A stretch of DNA of 32,670 nt, taken from positions 1-32,670 of the forward strand of contig NZ_DAIDJE010000060.1 of NCBI RefSeq assembly GCF_027451485.1. The letters are read 5' to 3'. Both the position numbers and the translations under genes were made by a program. The notes under the pieces are model-generated. The model saw only the letters and a program-made list of their open reading frames with translations. It had not been told where the DNA came from and made no database searches. Positions 19,446-27,731 of the stretch are shown here, one piece after another; the stretch's first letter is position 1; every line of letters starts with the position of its first letter. This DNA comes from Bradyrhizobium sp. GTDB lineage: Bacteria; Pseudomonadota; Alphaproteobacteria; Rhizobiales; Xanthobacteraceae.

Positions 19446-20403
19446 TCCGCACGCCCAACCGGCCGGCCAATTCCTGGGTGAATTGCCAGGCCACGCGGCC
19501 TGAGCGCGAGCCGCGGGTCGTTGACCACTCCAGGGCCTCACGCTCGAGCTCTTCGTCGTCCAACTTGATGCCGAAATGGCCGCAATAGCCCTTCACCATG
19601 GCGAGGTATTCGTCCTGGCTGCACCGATGGAAGCCGAGCCACAGGCCGAAACGATCTGAAAGCGAGACTTTCTCTTCAACGGCTTCGCCGGGGTTGATCG
19701 CGGTTGAACGCTCGTTCTCGATCATCTCGCGGGCGAGGAGGTGCCGGCGATTGGAGGTCGCATAGAGGATTACATTGTCGGGACGGCCCTCGATACCGCC
19801 TTCCAACACCGCCTTCAGCGACTTGTAAGATGCATCGTTGCCGTCGAAGGAAAGATCATCGCAGAACACGACGACGTTGAACGGCGCTTTCCGCAGCAAC
19901 TCCATCAGGAGCGGAAGGCTCTCGATATCCTCTCGATGGATCTCGATCAGCTTGAGTCGATCTGCCGGCTCCCGGTCGCGATTGATGCTGGCGTGTGAAG
20001 CTTTCACCAGGGAGGATTTCCCCATGCCACGCGCGCCCCACAACAGCGCGTTGTTGGCCGGAAAGCCGTTGGCGAAGCGTTCGGTATTCTCGATCAGGAT
20101 ATCCCGCATTCGGTCGATTCCCTTGAGCAGGTCGATGTCGACCCGGCTGACATGCGGAACGGGTGCAAGCCGACCTTCGGGATGCCAGATGAAGGCGTCG
20201 GCCTGATGCAAGACCTCGCCGCCCTCCGAGGCGGGCGCGGTCGCTGCCAAGTGGGTCGCGATGGCTTCCAGCGCAACAGCAATTCGTTCCGCCGTATCCT
20301 GTCGCGGTGCGGGCCCGGCACCGTTCGTGGACCGTTGCGGCGCGGCGGGCGGCTTGGCTTTCCGAGCGGGTAGGGCGGCTTTTTTTGCGGGCTTTTTCGA
20401 CAT
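19432..20403 (-). CDS. DUF815 family AAA+ ATPase
   Basis: A 323-residue cytoplasmic P-loop ATPase of the DUF815 family. The Walker A motif is GARGMGKSSLV, Walker B is VVVFCDDLSF, and the sensor-like segment VILYATSNRRHL follows. The first 40 residues are rich in Lys, Ala and Pro and probably disordered. The start at 20403 (MSKKPAKK) has AAAGG seven bases upstream; the frame stays open to 20883 but that extension lacks family similarity and covers the yajC promoter and gene. The function of the family is not established. It is divergent from yajC and overlaps the NlpD-like gene at its 3' end. Confidence 0.92.
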   Translation of the reverse strand: MSKKPAKKAALPARKAKPPAAPQRSTNGAGPAPRQDTAERIAVALEAIATHLAATAPASEGGEVLHQADAFIWHPEGRLAPVPHVSRVDIDLLKGIDRMRDILIENTERFANGFPANNALLWGARGMGKSSLVKASHASINRDREPADRLKLIEIHREDIESLPLLMELLRKAPFNVVVFCDDLSFDGNDASYKSLKAVLEGGIEGRPDNVILYATSNRRHLLAREMIENERSTAINPGEAVEEKVSLSDRFGLWLGFHRCSQDEYLAMVKGYCGHFGIKLDDEELEREALEWSTTRGSRSGRVAWQFTQELAGRLGVRIKLR

Positions 20404-20491
20404 CTTTGGCCTTTCTGACGGCGAACCCTTAACGGCCCTTGCGGGGGCTCGCAAGCGGCCCAAATGAAGGGTCTGTGAGGGCGTGGCGGCG

Positions 20492-20519
20492 TTGCAATTG
20501 GGCCGCTGGCCGCTATAGT
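20492..20519 (+). promoter_or_regulatory. Putative sigma-70 promoter of yajC-secDF
   Basis: TTGCAA at 20492-20497 and TATAGT at 20514-20519 are 16 bases apart, a good match to housekeeping -35/-10 elements. They lie about 80 bases before the yajC ATG in the DUF815-yajC divergent gap. Transcription would start near 20526. This is read from the sequence only. Confidence 0.6.
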
Positions 20520-20598
20520 CCGCGCCAAATTTGCCCCCGGACGGCTCGGCGCCCGATGTTGTGCGCTCTGCGGTCACCGCTCCACGAGGATTGAACGA

Positions 20599-20964
20599 AT
20601 GCTGATTACCCCTGCGTATGCCCAGGCCGCAGCCGGCGGCGATGCCAACAGTATGTTGATGTCGCTGCTGCCGTTCGCCCTGATCTTCGTGATCATGTAT
20701 TTTCTGATTCTGCGTCCGCAGCAGAAGAAGGTGAAGGACCACGCGGAACTCGTGAAAAACATTCGCCGTGGCGACACCGTGGTGACCTCGGGTGGGCTGG
20801 TCGGCAAGGTGACCAAGGTCGTCGACGACGATCAGATCGAGTTCGAAATTTCCGACGGCGTACGCGTCCGTCAGATGCGGCAAATGATCTCGGGCGTTCG
20901 CGCCAAGGGCGAACCGGCCAAGGAGAAGGGCGACTTCGGCAAGGACGAGACCGCTGCGGGCTGA
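20599..20964 (+). CDS. yajC: Preprotein translocase accessory subunit YajC
   Basis: Small inner-membrane partner of SecDF. The 121-residue protein has a short Ala-rich N-terminus, one membrane helix (about 20-41) ending in the invariant LRPQQKK, and a cytoplasmic domain with GDTVVTSGGLVGKV, followed by a charged tail. GAGGA lies upstream of the ATG. It is the first gene of the yajC-secD-secF operon, driven by the promoter at 20492-20519. Confidence 0.95.
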   Translation: MLITPAYAQAAAGGDANSMLMSLLPFALIFVIMYFLILRPQQKKVKDHAELVKNIRRGDTVVTSGGLVGKVTKVVDDDQIEFEISDGVRVRQMRQMISGVRAKGEPAKEKGDFGKDETAAG

Positions 20965-21005
20965 AAGCAGTCGCCGCTTTTCTCTGGATTTGACGAGTCA
21001 ATTCG

Positions 21006-22601
21006 ATGCTGTATTTCACACGGTGGAAAGCGCTGGCGATCATTCTGACCGCGCTGTTGGTGTGCCTGTGCGCCGTGCCGAACTTCTTTTCGGAGGCCCG
21101 GGTGAAGACCTGGCCCGTCTGGGCCCAGCGCCATCTGGTGCTCGGTCTCGATCTGCAAGGCGGTTCCTATCTGCTGCTCGAAGTCGATTCCAATTACGTC
21201 AAGAAAGAGAAGCTCGACACCGTTCGCGACGACGTTCGCCGCGTGTTGCGCGAGGCCAAGATCGGCTATACGGGCCTCAACGCACGGAATGACGCGGTTG
21301 AGGTGCATATCTCCCGGGAAAACGAGGTGCAGCCGGCGCTGGCGAAACTGCGCGAATTGTCCCAGCCGCTGGGTGGACTGCTCGGTTCCAACGGTCAGCG
21401 CAGCCTGGAAGTGACGGACTCCGGCAATGGAACGATTCGCCTGACGGTGCCGCAGGCTGCCATCACCGATCGCATCCGCCAGACCATCGAACAATCGATC
21501 CAGATCGTCGAGCGGCGCGTCAACCAGCTCGGCACCGTCGAGCCCGTGATTCAGCGCCAGGGCACCGATCGAATTCTGGTGCAGGTGCCGGGCTTGCAGG
21601 ATCCGACGCGGTTGAAACAGCTGCTTGGCAAGACCGCCAAGATGGAATTTCGCATGGTCGACGAGTCCGTGTCACCGGACGCGGCCGCGCAGGGAAGAAT
21701 ACCGCCGGAAGACGAACTCCTGCCTGAAGTCAACGGTCAGAAGCTCGTTATCAAGAAGCAGGTGCTGGTATCGGGCGGAGATTTAAGCGACGCGCAGACC
21801 GGGTTCGATCAACGTTCAGGCGAGCCCGTTGTGAATTTCAAATTCAATTCGACCGGGGCGCGTAAATTTGCACAGGCCACGACCGAGAATGTTGGTCAGC
21901 GCTTTGCAATCGTGCTGGATAACCAGGTGATCTCGGCCCCCGTGATCCGCGAACCGATCATCGGTGGGCAGGGGCAGATCTCCGGCAGCTTCACGGTTCA
22001 ATCGGCGAATGACCTCGCAATCCTGTTGCGGGCCGGCGCGCTGCCGGCACCGCTGACCGTCATCGAGGAGCGCACGGTTGGTCCGGGCCTCGGCCAGGAC
22101 TCGATCGAAAAAGGCGAACTCGCCGCTTACGTCGGCTCGATCATGGTCATCGTCTTCATGCTCGTGACCTACCGCCTGTTTGGCCTGTTCGCCAATATTG
22201 CGGTGACGGTGAACGTGGCCATGATTTTCGGCTTGCTGTCGCTTCTGAACGCCACGCTGACGCTGCCCGGCATCGCCGGCATCGTGCTGACCGTTGGCAT
22301 CGCCGTCGACTCCAACGTGCTGATCTACGAGCGAATCCGCGAGGAGATCCGCGGCGGACGTAATGCAATTTCCGCGATCGATGCCGGTTTCAAGCGGGCA
22401 CTCGCAACCATCCTCGACTCGAATATTACAACATTCATCGCTGCTGCGGTCCTGTTCTACATCGGCACAGGTCCGGTTCGCGGCTTCGCGGTGACGCTTG
22501 GCATCGGCATTCTCACCACGGTTTTCACCGCGTTCACGCTGACCCGGCTGATCGTCGCCGGATGGGTGCGTTGGAAGCGGCCGCAAAGCGTGCCGATTTG
22601 A
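21006..22601 (+). CDS. secD: Protein translocase subunit SecD
   Basis: RND-family membrane protein that, with SecF, uses the proton gradient to pull preproteins through SecYEG. The 531-residue protein has an N-terminal helix, GLDLQGGSYLLLEV (46-59), a large periplasmic P1 domain, and a C-terminal block of five helices with AVDSNVLIYERIREE, the conserved cytoplasmic motif. Length is normal for alphaproteobacterial SecD. secF follows after 13 bases. Confidence 0.97.
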   Translation: MLYFTRWKALAIILTALLVCLCAVPNFFSEARVKTWPVWAQRHLVLGLDLQGGSYLLLEVDSNYVKKEKLDTVRDDVRRVLREAKIGYTGLNARNDAVEVHISRENEVQPALAKLRELSQPLGGLLGSNGQRSLEVTDSGNGTIRLTVPQAAITDRIRQTIEQSIQIVERRVNQLGTVEPVIQRQGTDRILVQVPGLQDPTRLKQLLGKTAKMEFRMVDESVSPDAAAQGRIPPEDELLPEVNGQKLVIKKQVLVSGGDLSDAQTGFDQRSGEPVVNFKFNSTGARKFAQATTENVGQRFAIVLDNQVISAPVIREPIIGGQGQISGSFTVQSANDLAILLRAGALPAPLTVIEERTVGPGLGQDSIEKGELAAYVGSIMVIVFMLVTYRLFGLFANIAVTVNVAMIFGLLSLLNATLTLPGIAGIVLTVGIAVDSNVLIYERIREEIRGGRNAISAIDAGFKRALATILDSNITTFIAAAVLFYIGTGPVRGFAVTLGIGILTTVFTAFTLTRLIVAGWVRWKRPQSVPI

Positions 22602-22614
22602 AGGGAATGCGGCC

Positions 22615-23619
22615 GTGACTCATACCGTTCTGATTGGGCTGGGCATCTTGATCGTCATACTGACGGTCGTCAGCATTTTCGGCCTCTTGCCGCCGCTGCG
22701 CATCGTGCCGGACAACACCCATTTCGACTTCACGCGCTTTCGCCGCATCAGCTTTCCGATCTCGGCGATGCTTTCGATTGTCGCGATCACGCTGTTCTTC
22801 ACGCATGGCCTGAATTTCGGCATCGACTTCAAGGGCGGCACGCTGATGGAAGTGCGGGCTAAATCGGGCACCGCCGATATCGGCGCGATGCGCTCGACGC
22901 TGGGCGGATTAGGTCTCGGCGATATCCAGTTGCAACAGTTCGGCGGTCCCGACGAGGTCCTGATCCGGGTTGCCGAGCAGCCCGGCGGCGACCAGGCGCA
23001 ACAGGTGGCCGTCCAGAAGGTGCGTGGCGCGCTCGGCGATTCCGTTGATTACCGGCGTGTTGAAGTCGTCGGCCCGCGCGTCTCCGGCGAGCTGTTGGCC
23101 TACGGCATGATCGGACTGATGCTCGCGATCGTCGGTATCCTGATCTATCTCTGGTTCCGGTTCGAGTGGCAGTTCGCGTTGGGCGCTATGATCGCCAACG
23201 TGCACGATATCGTGCTCACGATCGGCTTCATGTCGATCTCGCAGGTCGATTTCGATCTTACCAGTATTGCCGCCTTGCTGACCATTCTTGGTTATTCGTT
23301 GAACGATACGGTCGTTATTTATGACCGTATCCGCGAGATGCTGCGGCGTTACAAGAAGATGCCGATGCCGGAACTGCTCAACGAATCGATCAATTCCACA
23401 CTGTCGCGTTCCATCATCACCCACGTCACGGTGACGCTGGCACTGCTGGCGCTGTTGCTGTTCGGCGGCAACGCGATCCACAGCTTCACGGCCGTGATGA
23501 TGTTCGGTGTCGTGCTGGTCGGTACCTACACGTCGATCTTCATCGCCGCACCGATCCTGATCTATCTTGGCGTCGGGACCCACCGCGCCGATACACCGGA
23601 TACGCCCGCGAAGAAGTGA
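22615..23619 (+). CDS. secF: Protein translocase subunit SecF
   Basis: Partner of SecD, 334 residues with six predicted helices. Motifs: GIDFKGGTLMEV after the first helix, a small periplasmic domain, FEWQFALGAMIANVHDIVLTIGF, and YSLNDTVVIYDRIRE. The start is GTG at 22615 with AAGGGAA upstream; this start gives the usual N-terminal MTHTVLIG extension. The gene is followed by a hairpin and then by the NDUFAF3-like gene, an arrangement seen across Rhizobiales. Confidence 0.96.
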   Translation: MTHTVLIGLGILIVILTVVSIFGLLPPLRIVPDNTHFDFTRFRRISFPISAMLSIVAITLFFTHGLNFGIDFKGGTLMEVRAKSGTADIGAMRSTLGGLGLGDIQLQQFGGPDEVLIRVAEQPGGDQAQQVAVQKVRGALGDSVDYRRVEVVGPRVSGELLAYGMIGLMLAIVGILIYLWFRFEWQFALGAMIANVHDIVLTIGFMSISQVDFDLTSIAALLTILGYSLNDTVVIYDRIREMLRRYKKMPMPELLNESINSTLSRSIITHVTVTLALLALLLFGGNAIHSFTAVMMFGVVLVGTYTSIFIAAPILIYLGVGTHRADTPDTPAKK

Positions 23620-23628
23620 CGCGGGCCT

Positions 23629-23660
23629 GATCCCGAAGAGCGGGATCCTGTTTTCGGAAA
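23629..23660 (+). terminator. Hairpin with T-run after secF
   Basis: GATCCCG (23629-23635) and CGGGATC (23641-23647) form a perfect 7-bp stem with a 5-base loop, followed by CTGTTTTCGG. This may act as a terminator or attenuator between secF and the next gene. The sequence also resembles a dispersed Rhizobiales intergenic motif (GATCCCG ... TTTTCGGA), so it could be a repeat inserted in the operon. Confidence 0.5.
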
Positions 23661-23665
23661 CGCCC

Positions 23666-24061
23666 ATGTCCAGGCAAGCAAACGATCGCGCCGACGCGCC
23701 ACATCTTCCGAGATCAGCGCCGATCGACGCTTACGGAAAGGGCGGCTTTGCTTTCGCCGACATGTCGCATCGGGGGTCGCTGTTGTGCCTGCCGGATGCC
23801 ATTTGGGCTTGGCCGGTGACGAACGCAGCCGAAATCGACGAGTATTCCTTGTCGCGTGTGTTTGCCGCTGCGAACCAGATCGACACGCTGATCGTTGGCA
23901 CCGGCACGGAGGTCTGGGTCGTCCCCCGGCATTTGCGGGAGGCGTTGCGTGCGGCGCAGGTCGGGGTCGATGCCATGCAAACAGGGCCGGCAATCCGCAC
24001 CTATAACATCATGATCGGCGAGCGCCGACGCGTCGCCGCGGCACTGATCGCTGTGCCATGA
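23666..24061 (+). CDS. Mth938-like (NDUFAF3-type) protein
   Basis: A 131-residue protein of the Mth938/DUF498 fold. The signature stretches are IDAYGKGGFAFADMSHRGSLLCLP, DTLIVGTGTEVWVVP and VGVDAMQTGPAIRTYNIMIGERRRVAAALI. Its mitochondrial relative NDUFAF3 is an assembly factor for respiratory complex I; a bacterial role in complex I or membrane-protein assembly is inferred. ATG 23666 is chosen over the longer reading from 23567, which would begin inside secF. The stop overlaps the next start by four bases (ATGA), so the two products are probably made together. No enzymatic motif is visible. Confidence 0.88.
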   Translation: MSRQANDRADAPHLPRSAPIDAYGKGGFAFADMSHRGSLLCLPDAIWAWPVTNAAEIDEYSLSRVFAAANQIDTLIVGTGTEVWVVPRHLREALRAAQVGVDAMQTGPAIRTYNIMIGERRRVAAALIAVP

Positions 24062-24933
24062 GCACGGCGGCGGTCGATGACGGCAGAGGCGCGGCCGATC
24101 AATGCGCGGAGCTTGTCCGCGCCCACGATTTCGTCCGTTATGCATCCACACTGTTTGTGCCGGCGCCGGCACGCCGCGCCCTGCTGGCACTCTATGCCTT
24201 CAACGTCGAAATTTGCCGGGTGCATACGCAGGTCAGCCAACCTCTGCCGGGCGAGATCAGATTGCAGTGGTGGCGCGACATGCTTGCAGGGCAGGGCCAA
24301 GGCGGCGTGGAAGGAAATCCGGTCGCCGCCGAGCTTCTATTCGTGATGCGGAGCCATCGATTGCCGGTTGAGCCTCTCTCGCGGCTTATCGATGAGCATC
24401 TCTTCGATCTCTACAACGATCCCATGCCAACCACGGCTGCGCTCGAGGGATACCTCAATGATACGTCGTCGGCGCTGTTTTCGCTGGCTTCGGCGATCAT
24501 GGGACCGCCGTCCAGCGAGGTCGAGCATCTGGCGCGCCATGCAGGGTTGGCGCAGGGCATCGTGCAGATTATGGCGTCGCTGCCGCTCGATGCGTCACGA
24601 CGCCGGCTCTTTGTTCCTCAACAGGTGTTTGCGAAGCATGGCTGCGATCCTGAGGACCTGTTCGCCGGAAAGCTAACGCCCGGGCTACGCGAAACGCTGA
24701 ATGATGTCCTGGATAAAGCGCGCGAGCATGTCGATGCAGCCTACAGGCTGCTTCCTTCCGTGATGCCGGAGGTTCGGCCGGCATTCCTCCCGCTCGCGCA
24801 AACCAAGCGGGATCTTGCCAGACTGATGCGGGCCGACAACGATCCCTTCCTCGTACGTCCGCCGTCGCGACTTGCGGTGCTGTGGACGCTGTGGCGAGCG
24901 TCGCGGAGAGCCTCGGCATTCGTCGTCGGATGA
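24058..24933 (+). CDS. Squalene/phytoene synthase-fold protein, NDUFAF6-like
   Basis: A 291-residue member of the SQS/PSY family, by ALLALYAFNVEI (41-52), QWWRDML and RRRLFVPQQVF (181-191). The two aspartate-rich motifs that bind prenyl diphosphate and magnesium in true synthases are missing: residues 49-56 read NVEICRVH where enzymes have DDxxD, and 169-178 read VQIMASLPLD where enzymes have LRDVxED. The protein is therefore unlikely to be a carotenoid or hopanoid synthase. It looks like the non-catalytic branch that includes human NDUFAF6, a complex I assembly factor. Overlap with the NDUFAF3-like gene supports this. It ends three bases before the converging kinase-like gene. Confidence 0.8.
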   Translation: MSTAAVDDGRGAADQCAELVRAHDFVRYASTLFVPAPARRALLALYAFNVEICRVHTQVSQPLPGEIRLQWWRDMLAGQGQGGVEGNPVAAELLFVMRSHRLPVEPLSRLIDEHLFDLYNDPMPTTAALEGYLNDTSSALFSLASAIMGPPSSEVEHLARHAGLAQGIVQIMASLPLDASRRRLFVPQQVFAKHGCDPEDLFAGKLTPGLRETLNDVLDKAREHVDAAYRLLPSVMPEVRPAFLPLAQTKRDLARLMRADNDPFLVRPPSRLAVLWTLWRASRRASAFVVG

Positions 24934-24936
24934 CGG

Positions 24937-26028
24937 TCAGTCCATCCCGGCGGTTTCGAAATTGAATCGATCCCGGAGATTCTTCCGGGACTCCAGAATG
25001 GTCTTCAGAAACGCGCGGTCAGGCTCGCTCGTGACCATGGTCTCGATCAGGTCGAGCTGATTGGTTGCGACCAACTGCAAGAGCTCGAGACGCGGCTTTC
25101 CACCGGCGTCGCGCGGCAGCGCCTTGACCACCTGGATATGCTCCGGCGGTTTGGGACCTCGGCCTGCGGCGAGCGCGCCCTTTAATTCGGTCTCGAGCGC
25201 ATTCTGATCGGATTCGACGAACGCATAGAGGCCGACGCCGACGCGGCGATCCGGGAAGGCGACGATCGCCGCATCGCGGACAGCTGGATTCTTCCTGATC
25301 TCCTGTACCAGCACCGGCGCATCGTTGACCAGGCGGCGGCCGCCTCCTTCGCGATCGGTAAAGTTGAACAGGCCACGAGTAATCGCCTGATAGACTTTCT
25401 TGCCGGTTGCAAGCCACAGCCTGGCGACGATCGACTTTCGAGCAAGAATCTGACGCTCTTTCGGCGTTAGCGCTGACGGGGCATAGCTGCGCTTGTGTTT
25501 GAGAAGATGCCGCAGATCCTCATAGGCCGCGACACGAAACAGCCAATTGCGCTTTCGAAAGTATGCCGCCAGCTGAAAGTCCGTCAGGTACGCGCGGCCG
25601 TCACGTCCGACCAGCCAATTCTGCTCTTTCGCAAGGTCGTTGTGGCAGACCCCGGCGCGATGCAGCCGGTGCAAGGCCTGCTTCGCCGACCGAAAATAGG
25701 CAACGTCGCCCGCCGGTTTCGCCAGGTGCAGGGCGACCCCATCGATGAAGCCGCGCACCAGCGCTTGCCGGCCGCCCCATAGCAGCGGTGGTCCCACGTT
25801 GAGATCGCGCGCCACCGCCAAGGCGTGCCGCTCACGGCGGAACAAGTGCCGAGCAAGCAGGTGCGACCACCATGGCACCTGATTGATCCGGCGCAGGATG
25901 GCGTCAACCTCGCCATTCGGCGTCCGGAAGCGGCCGCGCTCCACCGATGAAAATACGTCGCGTTTGAGGAGGACGCCTTCGATCCATCGCGCCGAGAGAA
26001 CTTCAGCGTCTTCTTTTGGCAAATTCAT
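24937..26028 (-). CDS. Kinase-like protein fused to AMP-binding C-terminal domain
   Basis: A 363-residue two-part protein. Residues about 15-180 resemble RIO/Kdo-type kinases: a catalytic loop HNDLAKEQN (H129, D131, N137) and metal motif DFQ (150-152) in place of DFG. The N-lobe lysine is not obvious (ILRRIN). Residues about 236-318 resemble the mobile C-terminal domain of acyl-CoA synthetases: VQEIRKNPAVRDAAIVAFPD, then VKALPRDAGGKPR with the lysine (K311) that those enzymes use for adenylation. The large adenylating domain is absent. Function is unknown; phosphorylation of a lipid or glycan is possible. It starts seven bases after trmFO and is probably cotranscribed with it. Confidence 0.75.
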   Translation of the reverse strand: MNLPKEDAEVLSARWIEGVLLKRDVFSSVERGRFRTPNGEVDAILRRINQVPWWSHLLARHLFRRERHALAVARDLNVGPPLLWGGRQALVRGFIDGVALHLAKPAGDVAYFRSAKQALHRLHRAGVCHNDLAKEQNWLVGRDGRAYLTDFQLAAYFRKRNWLFRVAAYEDLRHLLKHKRSYAPSALTPKERQILARKSIVARLWLATGKKVYQAITRGLFNFTDREGGGRRLVNDAPVLVQEIRKNPAVRDAAIVAFPDRRVGVGLYAFVESDQNALETELKGALAAGRGPKPPEHIQVVKALPRDAGGKPRLELLQLVATNQLDLIETMVTSEPDRAFLKTILESRKNLRDRFNFETAGMD

Positions 26029-26035
26029 GAGATGC

Positions 26036-27466
26036 TCACGCAGCCACAGCCGGCTGCAAATGATCGGCGATCCAGCAATCGATGTCGGTCAATGCCCGGG
26101 CGCTGAGAGCCTGACGTTTCGCAGCCACCTTTTCGTTGCCACGCAGGCGCGTTCCGTCCGCCTTTCTTGTGGGTGGGTTGGCGAGCGGCGGAAATAATCC
26201 AAAATTGACATTCATCGGCTGGAACGAGCGCGGACCACTGTCGATCGTTTCCAGATGGCCGCCGGTGATGTGTCCAAGAAGAGATCCAAGCGCGGTCGTC
26301 GGAGGCGGTGAGGGCAGCGAAAGGCCCCGCGCATCCGCTGCGGCATAAAGGCCGGCGATCAGGCCAATGCTGGCGGACTCGACATAGCCTTCGCAGCCGG
26401 TCATTTGCCCCGCAAACCGCAATCGCGGCGAGGCCTTCAGACGCAGCTGTTCGTCCAGGAGCTTTGGCGAATTCAAGAAAGTGTTGCGGTGCAGGCCGCC
26501 GAGCCGGGCAAACTCGGCGTTCTCAAGTCCCGGAATCATGCGAAAGACACGCTGTTGCGCGCCATACTTCAGCTTGGTCTGAAAACCCACCATGTTGTAC
26601 AGCGTGCCGAGTTTGTTGTCCTGCCGCAGCTGCACGATGGCGTAGGCCTTTAAGGTAGGATGATGCGGGTTGGTCAACCCGACCGGTTTCATCGGGCCGT
26701 GGCGCAGTGTTTCCGCGCCGCGCTCTGCCATCACCTCGATGGGAAGACAGCCGTCGAAATATGGCGTGCTCGTTTCCCATTCCTTGAAGTCCGTCTTTTC
26801 GCCCGCCAGAAGCGCCGCGACGAAATCGTCATACTGCTCTTTCGTCATCGGGCAATTGATATAGTCCGCGCCGGTGCCGCCGGGGCCGATTTTGTCGTAG
26901 CGAGACTGAAACCAGGCCGTCGACATATCAATACTGTCACGATGAACGATCGGCGCGATTGCGTCGAAAAAGGCCAGCGCCTTCTCGTCAGTCAGCTCGC
27001 GGATGGCGCGGGCCAACGATTCAGAGGTGAGCGGACCGGTCGCGACAATGACATTGGTCCAATCATCGGGCGGCAATCCCTCGATTTCGCCGCGCTTGAG
27101 TTCGATCAGCGGATGATCGGACAGCGCCTTGGTGATGGCGGCTGAAAAGCCGTTCCGATCGACCGCCAAGGCGCCCCCCGCAGGGACCTGATTAGCGTCA
27201 GCGGCGCGCATGATCAGGGACGAGAGCCGCCGCATCTCGGCGTGCAGAAGTCCGACTGCATTGTTCGCCGCGTCGTCGGAGCGAAACGAATTCGAACAGA
27301 CGAGTTCAGCGAAGTCGTCAGTTCGATGTGCTTCCGTCATTCGTTGCGGACGCATCTCGTGGAGGATAACTCGGACGCCGGCATTGGCCGCCTGCCACGC
27401 GGCCTCAGAGCCGGCAAGCCCGCCGCCGATGACGTGTATGGGTTCCAGTGGAAGAGTGCCTGTCAT
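26036..27466 (-). CDS. trmFO: tRNA uracil-54 C5-methyltransferase TrmFO
   Basis: Folate- and FAD-dependent enzyme that makes 5-methyluridine at position 54 of the tRNA T-loop. The 476-residue protein has the FAD-binding motif [14 protein letters not shown] (11-24), CSNSFRSDD with C57 (a conserved catalytic-region cysteine), TGPLTS, and the C-terminal [16 protein letters not shown] and [14 protein letters not shown]. The start at 27466 (MTGTLPLEP) fits the family; the open frame to 27529 adds 21 unrelated residues. It leads a two-gene minus-strand unit with the kinase-like fusion gene. Confidence 0.95.
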   Translation of the reverse strand: MTGTLPLEPIHVIGGGLAGSEAAWQAANAGVRVILHEMRPQRMTEAHRTDDFAELVCSNSFRSDDAANNAVGLLHAEMRRLSSLIMRAADANQVPAGGALAVDRNGFSAAITKALSDHPLIELKRGEIEGLPPDDWTNVIVATGPLTSESLARAIRELTDEKALAFFDAIAPIVHRDSIDMSTAWFQSRYDKIGPGGTGADYINCPMTKEQYDDFVAALLAGEKTDFKEWETSTPYFDGCLPIEVMAERGAETLRHGPMKPVGLTNPHHPTLKAYAIVQLRQDNKLGTLYNMVGFQTKLKYGAQQRVFRMIPGLENAEFARLGGLHRNTFLNSPKLLDEQLRLKASPRLRFAGQMTGCEGYVESASIGLIAGLYAAADARGLSLPSPPPTTALGSLLGHITGGHLETIDSGPRSFQPMNVNFGLFPPLANPPTRKADGTRLRGNEKVAAKRQALSARALTDIDCWIADHLQPAVAA

Positions 27467-27529
27467 GAGGCACAGAGGTAGCGCGTTTCTTCTGCGAGTG
27501 GAATGCGCACCAACACTTACGAACGACAA

Positions 27530-27548
27530 CGCCCGCCGTCGGCGGGCG
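27530..27548 (-). terminator. GC-rich hairpin downstream of DUF1127 gene
   Basis: CGCCCGCC (27530-27537) and GGCGGGCG (27541-27548) form a perfect 8-bp stem around a 3-base loop. It lies 30 bases after the DUF1127 stop on the minus strand and before trmFO, followed on that strand by TTGTCGTT. This is a plausible terminator, although the T-run is interrupted. Confidence 0.5.
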
Positions 27549-27578
27549 CTATCCGTGTTCGGTCAGCAGTTAGAAATA

Positions 27579-27731
27579 TCAGGCAGTGTAGTTGCCGGCC
27601 GCGACGCGCGGAATGTCCGATCGGTCGAGCCCGATATCCGCCAGTTCCCGGTCGGTGAGCTGGGACAATTCGGCGACATTCCGCTGATAATCGCGGAACG
27701 CCTGGATCATTCGGATGAGCGAGAGCAGCAT
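27579..27731 (-). CDS. DUF1127 small protein
   Basis: A 50-residue protein too short for most gene callers. The sequence MLLSLIRMIQAFRDYQRNVA followed by ELSQLTDRELADIGLDRSDI matches the DUF1127 consensus, whose hallmark is L(T/S)DREL-DIGL-R-DI. AAGGAG lies eight bases before the ATG, which strongly supports translation. Such small basic proteins are widespread in alpha- and gammaproteobacteria, often in several copies; roles in metabolism and RNA turnover have been proposed for some. It is flanked by the hairpin at 27530 and by an A+T-rich upstream region. Confidence 0.9.
   Translation of the reverse strand: MLLSLIRMIQAFRDYQRNVAELSQLTDRELADIGLDRSDIPRVAAGNYTA

Noticed and set aside
24058..24933. 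Carotenoid or hopanoid synthase role
   Set aside because: The aspartate-rich substrate motifs are missing and no terpenoid gene is nearby.
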